Shown: positions 27,167 to 37,727, counted from the first letter of the stretch. The stretch is DNA of 64,000 bases from Candidatus Contubernalis alkalaceticus (GCF_022558445.1 NZ_CP054699.1:1010001-1074000); one strand, 5' to 3'. Notes: generated by a model not told the origin, from the sequence alone. Made by a program: numbers and translations.

Positions 27167-28603
27167 ATGAAGTTTGAGCCTGTAATAGGTTTAGAAATAC
27201 ATGTAGAATTGTTAACTAAAACAAAAATCTTCTGCGGCTGCAGCAATACCTTCGGCTCGGAACCTAACTCGCAAACATGCCCTGTCTGCCTGGGGCTGCC
27301 CGGTTCCCGCCCCCTTTTGAATAAACAAGCCGTCGAGTTTGCCATTAAAGCATCGTTGGCCTTGAACTGTGAAATTGCAGAATACACAACTTTTGACCGA
27401 AAAAATTATTTTTATGCCGACCTTCCCAAGGGATATCAGATTTCACAGTATTTTTATCCCACGGGGACCAATGGATACGTAGATATTAATGTAAACGGAG
27501 ATAGCAAAAGAGTGCGTATTCATCAGCTGCACCTGGAGGAGGATACGGGGAAACTTCTTCATTCAGGCAGTATTTTAGATTCCCCTTACAGCCGGGTGGA
27601 TTTTAACCGTGCCGGTGTACCCTTGATAGAAATAGTTACTGAACCAGATATCCGCAGTGCTGAAGAAGCCCGGGTTTTTCTACAGAAATTAAGAACGATA
27701 CTTTTGTACACAGAAGTATCCGACTGTAAAATGGAAGAAGGTTCTATGCGCTGTGACGCAAATATTAGCATAAGGCCTGAAGGAAGTAAGGTTTTAGGCA
27801 GTAAAACTGAGTTAAAAAATATGAACTCTTTCAAGGCGGTTCAAAAGGGAATCGAATATGAGATTAAAAGACAGACCAAAGTATTAGAAGCCGGCAGTGA
27901 GGTGGTACCTGAGACCCGGCATTGGAATGAGGGGAAAGGAACCACCACGGCCATGCGCAGCAAGTTTAAGGCCGCTAATTACCGTTGTTTCCCGGATCCC
28001 AATGTTTTTCCTATAGAAAACAACAGTGATTGGATTGAAAATATTAAAAACCATATGCCGGAACTTCCTGATGAAAAAAAAGCCAGGTTTGTTGCGGATC
28101 ATAATCTTCCGCAGTATGATGCCGAAGTTTTGACTTCCAGCAGTGAACTGGCAGAATTTTACGACCGAACGGTTTCCCTGTACCCTAATCCCAAGTTTGT
28201 CAGCAACTGGGTTATGGGAGAATTAATAGGGTTGTTAAATGCCAAAAAAGAAGATATTTCTGCATGTAAGATTACTCCCTCAAGTTTGGCCAGGCTTTTC
28301 CAGCTGATAGACGACCAGACTATCAGCGGAAAAATAGCTAAAACCGTGTTTCAGGATATGTTTGATACCGGAAAAGACCCGGAAACCATTGTGAAGGAAA
28401 AGAACCTGGTGCAGATTACGGATACTGGCGAAATAGAGGTAATTGTTGATCAGGTAATTGAAGCTAATCCGGGATCGGTAGCTGATTTTAAAGGCGGTAA
28501 AAAGAAAGCCCTGGGTTTCCTGGTGGGTCAAATCATGAAAGCCACCAAGGGCCAGGCTAACCCTCAAGTCGTAAACAAGCTTTTGGCGGAAAAATTGAAG
28601 TAA
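27167..28603 (+). CDS. gatB: GatB subunit of tRNA-dependent amidotransferase
   Basis: 478 residues, normal length. GLEIHVEL, HLEEDTGKLLHSG and GVPLIEIVTEPDI carry the His and Glu metal/ATP ligands of the kinase site, and the paired cysteines FCGC and CPVCLG form the zinc site. The helical and YqeY-like tail (ISGKIAKTVFQDM, GFLVGQIMKAT) that binds tRNA is complete. GatB phosphorylates Glu-tRNAGln or Asp-tRNAAsn and adds ammonia. A small departure is YRCFPDPNVF where YRYFPEPDL is usual. It lies 78 bp after gatA. Confidence 0.93.
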   Translation: MKFEPVIGLEIHVELLTKTKIFCGCSNTFGSEPNSQTCPVCLGLPGSRPLLNKQAVEFAIKASLALNCEIAEYTTFDRKNYFYADLPKGYQISQYFYPTGTNGYVDINVNGDSKRVRIHQLHLEEDTGKLLHSGSILDSPYSRVDFNRAGVPLIEIVTEPDIRSAEEARVFLQKLRTILLYTEVSDCKMEEGSMRCDANISIRPEGSKVLGSKTELKNMNSFKAVQKGIEYEIKRQTKVLEAGSEVVPETRHWNEGKGTTTAMRSKFKAANYRCFPDPNVFPIENNSDWIENIKNHMPELPDEKKARFVADHNLPQYDAEVLTSSSELAEFYDRTVSLYPNPKFVSNWVMGELIGLLNAKKEDISACKITPSSLARLFQLIDDQTISGKIAKTVFQDMFDTGKDPETIVKEKNLVQITDTGEIEVIVDQVIEANPGSVADFKGGKKKALGFLVGQIMKATKGQANPQVVNKLLAEKLK

Positions 28604-28715
28604 TGTTATAGTGTGGTGTAATTAAAGAACTAAAGGGCTCTAATAATACTAGTAAAATATTTATTAATGTCAATTAGTAAATTGTAAAATTTTTAAAAAA
28701 AGGGAGGCAGGTTAG

Positions 28716-29645
28716 ATGTCCCTAAAGGGAAAAGATTTACTAACTTTAAAGGATTGGAGTTCTGAAGAAATATTTCAAGTGCTGGAACTGGCGGAAAAGC
28801 TAAAAAAAGAAAACAAGGAAGGGACGTTTCATCCACTGCTGAAAGGGAAAACCTTGGGGATGATATTTCAAAAGGCTTCCACCCGGACCCGTATTTCTTT
28901 TGAGGTAGCTATGTGGCAGTTGGGAGGCTATGCTCTTTTCTTAAATCCACAGGATCTGCAGATGGGTCGAGGAGAACCTATCAAGGATACAGCCCGGGTG
29001 TTAGCCCGTTACTTAGAGGGGATTATGATTCGTACCTTTTCCCATTCTGAGGTGGAAGAGCTGGCTCACTATGCAGATATTCCTGTAGTCAACGGACTTA
29101 CCGATACGTATCACCCCTGCCAGGCCCTGGCGGATGTTTTGACCATCCGGGAACACAAGGGGGATTTTAAGGGATTGAAAGTGGCCTATCTGGGGGACGG
29201 CAATAATGTAGCTCACTCCCTTATCCTGGCCTGTGCTAAAGTGGGGATTAATGTTTCAGCGGCCTGTCCTACCGGTTATGAACCTGATGAGGAAGTGGTG
29301 AATTGGGCGCTCAAGAATCGTTTAGTGCCAGATAGTGAAATTACTGTAACCTCCAGCCCCCAGGAGGCACTAAATAATGCGGATGTGGTTTACACTGATG
29401 TTTGGGCTAGTATGGGACAAGAGGGAGAGCATAAGGAGCGCCTTGAAATATTTAAACCCTTTCAATTAAACCAGTCATTATTGAAGCAGGCAAAATCCGA
29501 CGCAATCGTCCTACACTGCCTGCCGGCCCATCGGGAAGAGGAGATAACCGATGAGGTTATAGAAGGCCCCCAGTCGGCAGTAATGGATCAGGCGGAAAAC
29601 CGTCTTCACGCCCAGAAAGCCGTCCTGGCCCTGGTAATGGGGTAG
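28716..29645 (+). CDS. argF: Ornithine carbamoyltransferase
   Basis: 309 residues. The carbamoyl phosphate loop STRTRISFE, the HPCQALAD motif and the ornithine site HCLPAHR are intact, with VYTDVWASMGQE between. It joins carbamoyl phosphate to ornithine to give citrulline. GGGAGG precedes the ATG. A 112-bp AT-rich gap separates it from gatB; I see no terminator in it, so the operon probably continues. Confidence 0.96.
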   Translation: MSLKGKDLLTLKDWSSEEIFQVLELAEKLKKENKEGTFHPLLKGKTLGMIFQKASTRTRISFEVAMWQLGGYALFLNPQDLQMGRGEPIKDTARVLARYLEGIMIRTFSHSEVEELAHYADIPVVNGLTDTYHPCQALADVLTIREHKGDFKGLKVAYLGDGNNVAHSLILACAKVGINVSAACPTGYEPDEEVVNWALKNRLVPDSEITVTSSPQEALNNADVVYTDVWASMGQEGEHKERLEIFKPFQLNQSLLKQAKSDAIVLHCLPAHREEEITDEVIEGPQSAVMDQAENRLHAQKAVLALVMG

Positions 29646-29712
29646 ATGGAAACTTGGGTTTTCAAGGTGACAATCCTTGACAATGACAAACCTAGAGGAA
29701 GGAGTGGGAATA

Positions 29713-30918
29713 TTGAAAGTAGTGTTGGCATATTCGGGAGGGTTGGATACCTCTATTATTATTAAATGGCTTATAGAAAACTATAATTGTGAGGTCATCT
29801 GCATGGCTGCCGACGTGGGGCAGGCGGAAGAATTAGAGGGCCTTCGGGAAAAGGCCCTGAATTCCGGAGCATCAAAAATCTATATTGAAGACCTCAAGGA
29901 AGAGTTTGTTCGGGATTTTGTTTTTCCTACATTAAAAGCTAATGCTTTGTATGAACAGAAATACCTGCTGGGCACCTCTATCGCCCGTCCGGTGATTGCC
30001 AAGCGTATGGTGGAAATTGCTCAAATGGAGGGGGCTTTAGCGTTAGCCCATGGCTGTACCGGAAAAGGAAACGACCAGGTGCGGTTTGAATTGACAGCGA
30101 AAGCACTAAATCCTCAGTTAAAAATTATTGCCCCCTGGAGGGAGTGGTCCATAACCTCCAGGGAGGAGGCCATAGATTATGCTCAAATGCATGGGATTCC
30201 CATCACGGTAACTAAGGAAAAGCCCTACAGCATGGATCGTAACCTGTGGCACATCAGCTATGAGGGAGGAGTTCTGGAGGATCCCTACCATGAGCCTCAT
30301 GAAGATATGTTCCTCCTGACAGTAAGCCCTGAAAAAGCACCTGATGAGCCATTGTATATGGAAATCCAGTTTGAGAAGGGTAATCCTCTGGGGATAAATG
30401 GTAAGGAATATTCCCCGGTTTCCTTAGTAGAGGAACTGAACCGGTTGGCGGGTCAGCACGGGGTGGGCCGCAGAGATTTGGTTGAAAACCGTCTGGTAGG
30501 CATGAAGTCTCGAGGTGTGTATGAGACCCCAGGAGGTACCATTCTCTTTCTGGCTCACCAGGAGTTGGAATCTCTTTGCCTGGACCGGGACACCATGCAT
30601 TTTAAGGAATTGATTGCTCCCCGCTATGCTCAGCTGGTGTATAACGGCCAGTGGTATACTCCCCTGCGGGAAGCCCTTGATGCTTTTATAGAAAGTACCC
30701 AGAAGCGGGTAACCGGTACGGTGCGGGTAAAGCTATACAAAGGCAGCTGCACCGTGGTGGGAATGAAGTCCCCCTATTCCTTATATCGGGAAGACCTGGC
30801 CACTTTTGAAAAGGGCGAACTTTACGACCAACGGGATGCGGGAGGTTTTATCAACTGCTTCGGACTGCCCATGATGGTTCAGGGACTCTTGGAGGGTCAG
30901 CTGAAGGGGGAAGAATAA
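29713..30918 (+). CDS. argG: Argininosuccinate synthase
   Basis: 401 residues from TTG 29713, behind AGGAAGGAG; this start gives the family's usual beginning [13 protein letters not shown], whereas the frame from 29677 adds 12 residues that homologues lack. The PP-loop AYSGGLDTS binds ATP, and the [15 protein letters not shown] block binds aspartate and citrulline. Its stop overlaps the start of argH by one base, indicating translational coupling. Confidence 0.95.
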   Translation: MKVVLAYSGGLDTSIIIKWLIENYNCEVICMAADVGQAEELEGLREKALNSGASKIYIEDLKEEFVRDFVFPTLKANALYEQKYLLGTSIARPVIAKRMVEIAQMEGALALAHGCTGKGNDQVRFELTAKALNPQLKIIAPWREWSITSREEAIDYAQMHGIPITVTKEKPYSMDRNLWHISYEGGVLEDPYHEPHEDMFLLTVSPEKAPDEPLYMEIQFEKGNPLGINGKEYSPVSLVEELNRLAGQHGVGRRDLVENRLVGMKSRGVYETPGGTILFLAHQELESLCLDRDTMHFKELIAPRYAQLVYNGQWYTPLREALDAFIESTQKRVTGTVRVKLYKGSCTVVGMKSPYSLYREDLATFEKGELYDQRDAGGFINCFGLPMMVQGLLEGQLKGEE

Positions 30919-32309
30919 TGAAACTTTGGGGCGGAAGGTTTCAAAAAAATACAGATAAAATGGTGGAGGACTTTACCGCCTCCATTTTCTTTGACTGCCG
31001 TTTAGCGGAGGAGGACATAACCGGGAGCATTGCTCATGCCAGGATGCTGGCTAAAACCGGGATTATCACCCAGGAAGATTCCCAGGAAATGATCCAAGGC
31101 CTGCAGGAGATTCGTCAAGAAATCCAGGAGGGACGGTTTGAATACCGGACGGAACTGGAAGATATCCATATGCACATTGAAAAACGCCTGACAGAAAAGA
31201 TTGGCCCCATTGGTGGGAAACTGCATACCGCCCGGAGCCGAAATGATCAGGTGGCCCTGGATATGCATCTGTATGTGAAAAAAGAAATAAAAAGCACGGT
31301 GGAACTTATTGCCCGGCTGCAGGGGGCGTTGATTACTTTGGCGGAGGAGAACCTGGAGGTGATTATTCCAGGATATACTCATCTGCAGAGGGCACAGCCG
31401 GTACTTTTCAGCCACCACCTGATGGCTTACTTCTGTATGCTGGAGCGGGACGTTCAACGGTTTCGGGATAATTATAAAAGGGCGGATCTTATGCCCCTGG
31501 GGGCCGGAGCACTGGCGGGCACTTCATTTCCCATTGATCGGGAGTATGTGGCAGAGCTTTTAGATTTTGAAAACCTGTATGAAAACAGCATGGACGCCGT
31601 CAGCGACCGGGATTATCTTTTAGAATATCTGAGCAATGCCTCCCTTTTAATGATGCATCTGAGCAGGTTCTGTGAGGATTTAATACTGTGGTCCAGTTCG
31701 GAATTTCAATTTATAGAGATGGACGATGCTTTCTGTACCGGAAGCAGCATTATGCCTCAGAAAAAGAATCCTGACGTGGCGGAACTGGTCCGGGGAAAGA
31801 CCGGAAGGGTTTACGGCAGCCTTTTTGCTCTTCTTACCACCATGAAATCTCTCCCTCTAACTTATAATAAAGACATGCAGGAGGATAAAGAGGGGCTTTT
31901 TGATGTGGTAGATACCCTCAAGGGCTGCTTAGAGGTAATGTCACCCCTGGTAGAAAGCATCCAGGTTAAAGGGGAGGCATCCCGAAAGGCGGTAGAGGAG
32001 GATTTTTCTGCTGCTACAGACCTGGCGGATTATCTGGTGAAAAAGGGAATGCCCTTCCGGGAAGCTCACGGGGTCATTGGTGGACTGGTAGCTTTTTGTC
32101 TGGAGAAGCAGAAACTATTAAAACAAATTTCTTTGGAGGAGCTCAAAATTTTTTCTATTCTATTTGATGAAGAGTCTCTAATGTGGTTGATTCCAGAAAG
32201 AGGGGTAGGTGCCAGAAACATAACGGGAGGAACGTCTCCAGAGCAGGTAAAAAAATTCTTGAGGAAAGCAAAAATATGCCAAGAAAATAATATAAAAATT
32301 ATAAAATGA
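30918..32309 (+). CDS. argH: Argininosuccinate lyase
   Basis: 463 residues. The fumarase/aspartase superfamily signature GSSIMPQKKNPDVAE contains the catalytic serine; TARSRNDQV and HLQRAQPV are also present. It releases arginine and fumarate. It is the last gene of the T-box operon and is followed by a terminator at 32388. Confidence 0.96.
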   Translation: MKLWGGRFQKNTDKMVEDFTASIFFDCRLAEEDITGSIAHARMLAKTGIITQEDSQEMIQGLQEIRQEIQEGRFEYRTELEDIHMHIEKRLTEKIGPIGGKLHTARSRNDQVALDMHLYVKKEIKSTVELIARLQGALITLAEENLEVIIPGYTHLQRAQPVLFSHHLMAYFCMLERDVQRFRDNYKRADLMPLGAGALAGTSFPIDREYVAELLDFENLYENSMDAVSDRDYLLEYLSNASLLMMHLSRFCEDLILWSSSEFQFIEMDDAFCTGSSIMPQKKNPDVAELVRGKTGRVYGSLFALLTTMKSLPLTYNKDMQEDKEGLFDVVDTLKGCLEVMSPLVESIQVKGEASRKAVEEDFSAATDLADYLVKKGMPFREAHGVIGGLVAFCLEKQKLLKQISLEELKIFSILFDEESLMWLIPERGVGARNITGGTSPEQVKKFLRKAKICQENNIKIIK

Positions 32310-32387
32310 TATATTATTTTATGGTAATTGAAAATTAACTGATAATAATTATTTACTAATTATAATATATAAAGAAATGTTATATAT

Positions 32388-32430
32388 AAACCCTTTAAAG
32401 GTATTAAATACCTTATTTTTAAAGGGTTTA
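32388..32430 (+). terminator. Terminator of the arginine operon
   Basis: AAACCCTTTAAA pairs with TTTAAAGGGTTT, with an inner GGTA/TACC helix. The T-tract is weak, but the location just past argH fits. The remaining 32431-32701 is AT-rich; it contains an 11-codon frame with a good ribosome site at 32603-32638 that I cannot defend as a gene. Confidence 0.7.
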
Positions 32431-32701
32431 TGTTATTGTTTCGAAATTTGAACATTGAATTATTAGTAAAAATTAGTCTTAATTTTTTAGAACTAAAAGA
32501 AGGATTTGTAAAAGTTTAATCGAATTATAATACTTAATTATCGGTATAAAGAATAAACATAGCTAGAGGTGTTTGGCTATATTTAACGATGTAAGGGGGG
32601 TGATGGAGAGGCTGAAGCAAGAATTAATACCAGGGTAAGATTTAAACAAAGCTATTAGATTTTCTTTTGAGCAGGCTTAAATGCCGAGGAGGGGTTAAAA
32701 C

Positions 32702-33604
32702 ATGGAGCATTATTATCCGCCCGATATAGAGAGGGTAGAGAAAGAAATTGAGTTTCATCTCGAAAAAAATAAAGATCTGACTCAAATTTTTGAGGTGTAC
32801 AAAGGAATACTTGCTGTGCAGTTGGACTACCTGGATAAAATAAAGGTTTCTGTGGCCTTTACTGAAGAGGAAATAAAAGAGTTCTTTAGGAAGGGCAGTT
32901 ATCTAATTGGCCAGCAGAGCATGGAAGTTGACCCGGTTCTTTTTAGGGAAATTATGATTTCCATCAGTCACGCCATCAAGGAAAAGAGTCCGGAGGCTCC
33001 GGAAGCTCTTTTAACACTTTCAGAGTTGGATGAGTTTAAAAAAGACAATGTGCAGAAATTTTTACAAAAGATTGCTGCCTATGACAAGCAGCAGCTGGAG
33101 AATTATATACAGGAAACCGGGATGGATGAAAGAGCGGGACTGGACAGTGAAATTATTTCCTTTGTAGTCTTTGCCGTCATCAGCCCTTTTTACAGCATGT
33201 ACATGAATACAGTTAAAGAGATTTCGGACTTTGCCCTTTGGCGCCTGAGTTATTGTCCTGTATGCGGACAGACCGCTACTATAGCGAAGCACAGGGAAGA
33301 GGATGGGGCAAGGGTACTGGAATGCTGGCTCTGTCATGCCCAATGGTATTATCCTCGGGTAGAATGTCCTTACTGTGACAACAAGGACCATAAAAAACTT
33401 CGTTTCTTCTATGTTCCCGGTGACCGATCCCGTCAGGTGCACGTATGTGAGGTGTGTAAAAGTTACTTAAAGACTATTGACAGCAAGTCTATGGAAAAAG
33501 ATGCCATTTTGGATTTGGAGTCCATAGCCACGGCATATCTGGACGTGCTGGCGGAGCGGGAGGGATACAAACTCCCCGGTGGGGATGCAGATTCCTTAAA
33601 TTAG
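32702..33604 (+). CDS. fdhE: Formate dehydrogenase accessory protein FdhE
   Basis: 300 residues. Four CxxC metal sites characterise FdhE: CPVCGQ, CWLCHAQW, CPYCDNK and CEVCKSY (residues about 180-260). FdhE is a cytoplasmic, rubredoxin-like chaperone for Tat-exported formate dehydrogenases, and the next gene is one, 119 bp downstream. The N-terminal 170 residues are helical and divergent. The ATG follows GAGGAGGGG. Its presence supports export of FdnG. Confidence 0.92.
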   Translation: MEHYYPPDIERVEKEIEFHLEKNKDLTQIFEVYKGILAVQLDYLDKIKVSVAFTEEEIKEFFRKGSYLIGQQSMEVDPVLFREIMISISHAIKEKSPEAPEALLTLSELDEFKKDNVQKFLQKIAAYDKQQLENYIQETGMDERAGLDSEIISFVVFAVISPFYSMYMNTVKEISDFALWRLSYCPVCGQTATIAKHREEDGARVLECWLCHAQWYYPRVECPYCDNKDHKKLRFFYVPGDRSRQVHVCEVCKSYLKTIDSKSMEKDAILDLESIATAYLDVLAEREGYKLPGGDADSLN

Positions 33605-33723
33605 TCTGTTCAAAAAATTAAAGCTTTGTGTACCCTATTACCCTTTTTTTCATGAGAGTTTCAAAAAGAAAAAGAGGGGTCAAAAAAAACTATTAAAAAT
33701 AAATTAGTGAGGTGAAGGTTTGA

Positions 33724-36700
33724 ATGAAATTATCCCGTAGAAATTTTTTAAAGCTATCTGGATTAGCAGCTTTAACGGGAACACTGGCCGCTAAGCTTGG
33801 CTGTGAAGATAAAGAGGATCCCACACCATCAGATCCATCTGAACCAACAGGCCCTCCTGCGGATGATGCGGTAGCGTTACGAGTTAATTATGAGACTACA
33901 GTAACTAATGTTTGCTCCTTTTGCGGCGTAGGCTGCGGAGTTTTATGTTTTGTAGAAGATGGAAAGATTGTGGGAACCGAAGGGGATCCCGACCATCCTA
34001 TCAGTGAAGGTACTCTCTGCAGTAAAGGTTCTGCTCTTTTTAATAAGTATTATGATTATGATGAGAAGGGCAATGCCGTTGTTAGTCCTCAAAGAATGCA
34101 AAAAGTTCTCTACCGGGCGCCAAAGGCCACGGATTGGGAAGAAAAGGATTGGGACTGGGCTATTTCAGAAATTGCTCAGAGATTTAAGAAGACCAGAGAT
34201 GATTATTTCAAAGAGAAGAATTCAGGCGGTCAAACAGTAAATCGCTGTGATGAAATAGCCTGGATTGGCAGCGCCATGTGCAATAACGAAGAAAACTACC
34301 TTTACAGGAAGTTTGTTGCTGCCACCGGCATCGTCAACAATGACCATTGCGCCCGTCTCTGACACTCCTCTACCGTCCAAGGTTTGGGCAATTCATTTGG
34401 CAGAGGAGTTATGACGAATCACTGGATTGATTACCAGCACTCTGATGTTACAATTAACATCGGTGGAAACACTGCAGAAAACCATCCGGTTTCTATGAAG
34501 TGGATACAAAGGTCACTGGACAATGGTGGCAAGCTGATTGTGGTAGACCCCCGCTTTACCAGGACTGCTGCTTTGGCTGATGTATATGCACCCATCCGTC
34601 CGGGAACTAACGTAGCGTTTTTATCAGGATTGATTAACTACGCTATTGTGAATAACATGTATCATGAAGAATACGTGAAAATGTACACCAATGCCTCCAG
34701 CCTGATTGATCCTTCATTTGGTTATAATGACGGATTATTTACCGGCTCTTCAGCCGCAGCGAATCTGGGAGCAGGGCAGGTAGCTTATACAAACAAGGAT
34801 TCCTGGGCCTACCAGAGGGATGCCGATGGCAATATCCTAAAGGATGACACCCTGGAAGACGAGAACTGTGTATGGCAGCTCTTTAAAGAGCACTATTCCC
34901 GTTATGATGTGAAGACAGTCAGTGAAATCACCGGCTGCCCTGAAGATAAGTTTGAGGAAGTAGCCGAGCTGTTCTGCAGCACCGGGCAGCCCGGTAAAGC
35001 TGGAAACCTTTCATATGCCATGGGCATGACTCAGTTCACCCACGGTTCTCAGAACGTTCGTAGCTGCGCTATTCTTCAGCTGTTACTGGGTAATATAGGT
35101 ATTGCTGGTGGCGGCGTAAACGCTCAGCGGGGCCAGGTTAACGTACAGGGTGCCTGTGACATGGGCCAGCTGTTCCACGTTCTTACCGGATATATGCCGG
35201 TACCTAGAGCTGGACAGGATTTAGAAGCCTATAATGGTACCACACCCGGTGGTGGTTTCTGGATTCATCGGCCTAAGTTTTTAGCCGGTATGCTGAAGGC
35301 TTTCTGGGGGCGATAATGCTACAGAAGATAACGATTTCTGCTTCGACTACATGCCCAAGCTGGAGCCAGGTAAGGACCATTCATCCGTTGCTTATTACAC
35401 GTATATGGGTAAAGGGGAAATCAAAGGACTGCTTTGTTTCGCTGATAACCCTGTGGTCAGTGGAGCTTCTACTGCTAAGAAGCGTAAAGCTCAGGCAAAC
35501 TTGGATTGGCTGGTGGCTGTAGATATGTTTGAAAACGAAACCTGCGCTTTCTGGAAGGCTCCTGATATGAATGCCGCAGATATTGATACCGAAGTGTTCC
35601 TGCTGCCCGCCGCTGGTCACTTTGAAAAAGAAGGTACCGCTACCAATTCCGGGCGCTGGATTCAGTGGCGCAACAAAGCTCAGGATGCTGCTGGCGACGC
35701 TAAGCCCGACCTGTGGATTGTAGACAAACTTTTCAAAGCAGTAAGAGACCTGTATGATGCAGAAGGCGGAGCTTTCCCCGAGCCAATCCTGGAAATGAAT
35801 TGGGATTATGGCGATGAGCCTGATGTTGAAAAGGTTGCTCAAGAAATTAACGGTTACTATGTAGCTGATGGAAAACTGATGACCGGATTTGCCGATTTCA
35901 TCAACAGTGAACCCGGTGACGTAGCTTGCGGCAGCTGGATTTATCCTGGATTCTATGCTGATGAGTCTAGTCCTGCTTGTAAGAGCCGTGTTAAGGAAAC
36001 TGAAGGCATCGGTGCCAACCTGCAATACAGCTGGGCCTGGCCGATGAACAGAAGAATCGTTTACAATCGCGCATCCTGTGATGCCGATGGCAAGCCCTGG
36101 AACCCAGATCTGCCCGTAATGGAGTGGGATGGTTCCGAGTGGAAGATGAACGACGTGCCTGACTTTAATGCTGCTGTTCCTCCCGAGGACACTGCCAGCA
36201 AAGGCTTCATTATGACTCCGGAACTGCAGGCAAGACTTTTTGCTCCTGGCATGGTTGACGGTCCTTTCCCCGAGCATTACGAGCCCTGGGAGAGCGTAAC
36301 CAGCAACAAGATGTCCAGTAAAGAGTTCAACCCCTGCTGTAAGGTTTGGTATCCTGAAGACCGGGGAAGCTCTTCGGAGTATCCTTACATCTGCACCACT
36401 TACCGCCTGGTGGAACATTACCAGACAGCTATCATGACCCGGAACATTCCCTGGCTTGTAGAGGCTATGCCGGAAATGTTCTGTGAAATCAGCCCGTCAT
36501 TGGCTGATAAAATCGGCGTGGAAAATGGCGATATGGTTGAAATAGAAACCAAGAGAGGGAAAATTCAGTGTAAAGCTGCAGTTACTGTGAGAATTAAGCC
36601 CTTGATGATTAACGGTGAGGAGAAGGAAATTGTAGGAATGCCTTTCCACTGGGGCTTTATGGGCCTTTCCAGCGGAGCTTCTGCCAATGACCTGTCCCCA

Positions 36701-36772
36701 ACCATAGGTTGTGCCAACACCACCATACCGGAATTTAAATCGTTTATCTGCGATATAAGGAGGGCTGGATAA
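33724..36772 (+). CDS. fdnG: Exported formate dehydrogenase alpha subunit, selenoprotein, with one-base frameshift
   Basis: About 1015 residues if UGA 34360-34362 is selenocysteine (residue 213, in HCARLU then HSSTVQGL) and one G is removed from the GGGGG run at 35306-35310. Tat motif SRRNFLKLSG begins the protein, followed by CSFCGVGCGV, the Mo/W-bisPGD core and the C-terminal molydopterin domain. Without correction the frame stops at 35316 (FWGR, stop). With it, FWG joins DNATEDNDFCFDYMPK, as in family members. A sequencing error in the G-run is the likeliest cause; a real mutation would leave a dead enzyme. fdnH starts immediately after the stop. Confidence 0.88.
34360..34408 (+). promoter_or_regulatory. 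Bacterial SECIS element of fdnG
   Basis: After the UGA, CUCCUCU (34365-34371) pairs with AGAGGAG (34402-34408) and an upper stem GUCCAA/UUGGGC (34375-34389) is closed by a GGU loop. The GGU loop and spacing match that of the fdhA element and known SelB-binding hairpins, supporting selenocysteine insertion. Confidence 0.8.
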
Positions 36773-37540
36773 ATGGCAAAAGTTAAACTGATTGACGTTA
36801 CCAAATGTATTGCCTGTAAAGGATGCCAGACAGCCTGTAAAAACTGGAACCAGCTTCCGGCTCAAGAAACTACCTTTGTAGGTTCTTATGAGAACCCTGG
36901 AGATTTGGATGCCAATACATGGTGCCGTGTGAAGTTCAACGAGTACGATGAAGGCGATATCAAGTGGTATTTCGCCAAGTTCCAGTGCATGCACTGTTCT
37001 GACCCTGCCTGCGCAACTATCTGTCCCGTCAGTGCCATCTCCAAGACCAGCAGTGGTTCTGTGAAGGTAGACCAGGAAACCTGCATCGGCTGTGGTGCTT
37101 GTGTTGGGGCCTGCCCCTTTGACGTGCCCAGAGTAGGCAATGGCAAAATGTTTAAGTGCACCCAGTGTTTTGACCGCACCGGCAACAATTTAGCGCCGGC
37201 CTGCGCTACCACCTGCCCCACCGGAGCCGTCAGCTTTGGTGATAAGGATGCAAAAATAAGTGAAGCCAATGACCGGGTAGCTGCCGTTTCAGGCAGGCAT
37301 CCCAATGCACAAGTTTACGGTGTAGACGAACTGGGCGGATTGGGAACCATTTATGTTCTTCCCGATGCTCCCGATAAGTGCGGACTGCCTGCAGATCCTC
37401 AGGTCAGCCTGTCCACATACTTCTGGAATGTGGCCCTGGCTCCTGTGAAGACTTTGGCAGCTGTAGGTCTTACCGTTGGTTTCATGCACAAGTTCGTAGA
37501 AAAGAAAGCTGCAGAAATGAAGGAAGACAACGTAGAATAA
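36773..37540 (+). CDS. fdnH: Formate dehydrogenase iron-sulfur beta subunit
   Basis: 255 residues with four 4Fe-4S motifs: CIACKGCQTACKNW, CMHCSDPACATICP, CIGCGACVGACP and CTQCFDR with CATTCP. A C-terminal hydrophobic segment (TYFWNVALAPVKTLAAVGLTVG region, near residues 220-242) probably anchors it to the membrane, as in FdnH. No cytochrome b subunit (FdnI) follows, so the electron acceptor is unclear. The gene abuts fdnG and ends at a strong terminator. Confidence 0.92.
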   Translation: MAKVKLIDVTKCIACKGCQTACKNWNQLPAQETTFVGSYENPGDLDANTWCRVKFNEYDEGDIKWYFAKFQCMHCSDPACATICPVSAISKTSSGSVKVDQETCIGCGACVGACPFDVPRVGNGKMFKCTQCFDRTGNNLAPACATTCPTGAVSFGDKDAKISEANDRVAAVSGRHPNAQVYGVDELGGLGTIYVLPDAPDKCGLPADPQVSLSTYFWNVALAPVKTLAAVGLTVGFMHKFVEKKAAEMKEDNVE

Positions 37541-37572
37541 TAATAAACATAATAACAAATGAGAATTATCCA

Positions 37573-37618
37573 TTAAGGGCGGCTTTTAGCCGCCCTTAAT
37601 TTTATCTCTTTTTTTTTA
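37573..37618 (+). terminator. Terminator after fdnH
   Basis: TTAAGGGCGGC and GCCGCCCTTAA form an 11-bp perfect stem with a TTTTA loop, followed by TTTTATCTCTTTTTTTT. Confidence 0.92.
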
Positions 37619-37727
37619 GGGTATAAGAACCCCACCTCTAAGCGTTAGCGTAGGTGGGGCTTATAATCAGGTGGAGTAGAGTCTCCACCTGATTCCCCGA
37701 TGTTTCAGCTTGCTGAAACGAGTTCAC
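37617..37727 (+). repeat. Three-hairpin intergenic element, copy B
   Basis: Full copy. Hairpin 1 is CCCCACCT/AGGTGGGG with an AAGCGTTAGCG-type loop, hairpin 2 ATCAGGTGGA/TCCACCTGAT, hairpin 3 GTTTCAGC/GCTGAAAC, ending GTTCAC. It follows the fdnH terminator, as copy A follows fdhA in the opposite orientation. The pattern of tandem small hairpins and a fixed right end resembles ends of IS200/IS605-type elements; no tnpA or tnpB is present. Confidence 0.72.

Noticed and set aside
32603-32638. 11-codon leader peptide before fdhE with a GGGGGG ribosome site
   Set aside because: Too short to support, no attenuator follows it, and purine-rich runs before ATG are common in this genome.
35381-36418. 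345-codon open frame on the minus strand
   Set aside because: It lies entirely opposite fdnG, whose protein is clearly conserved; no ribosome site or family motif. It is a shadow of the GC-rich third codon positions.
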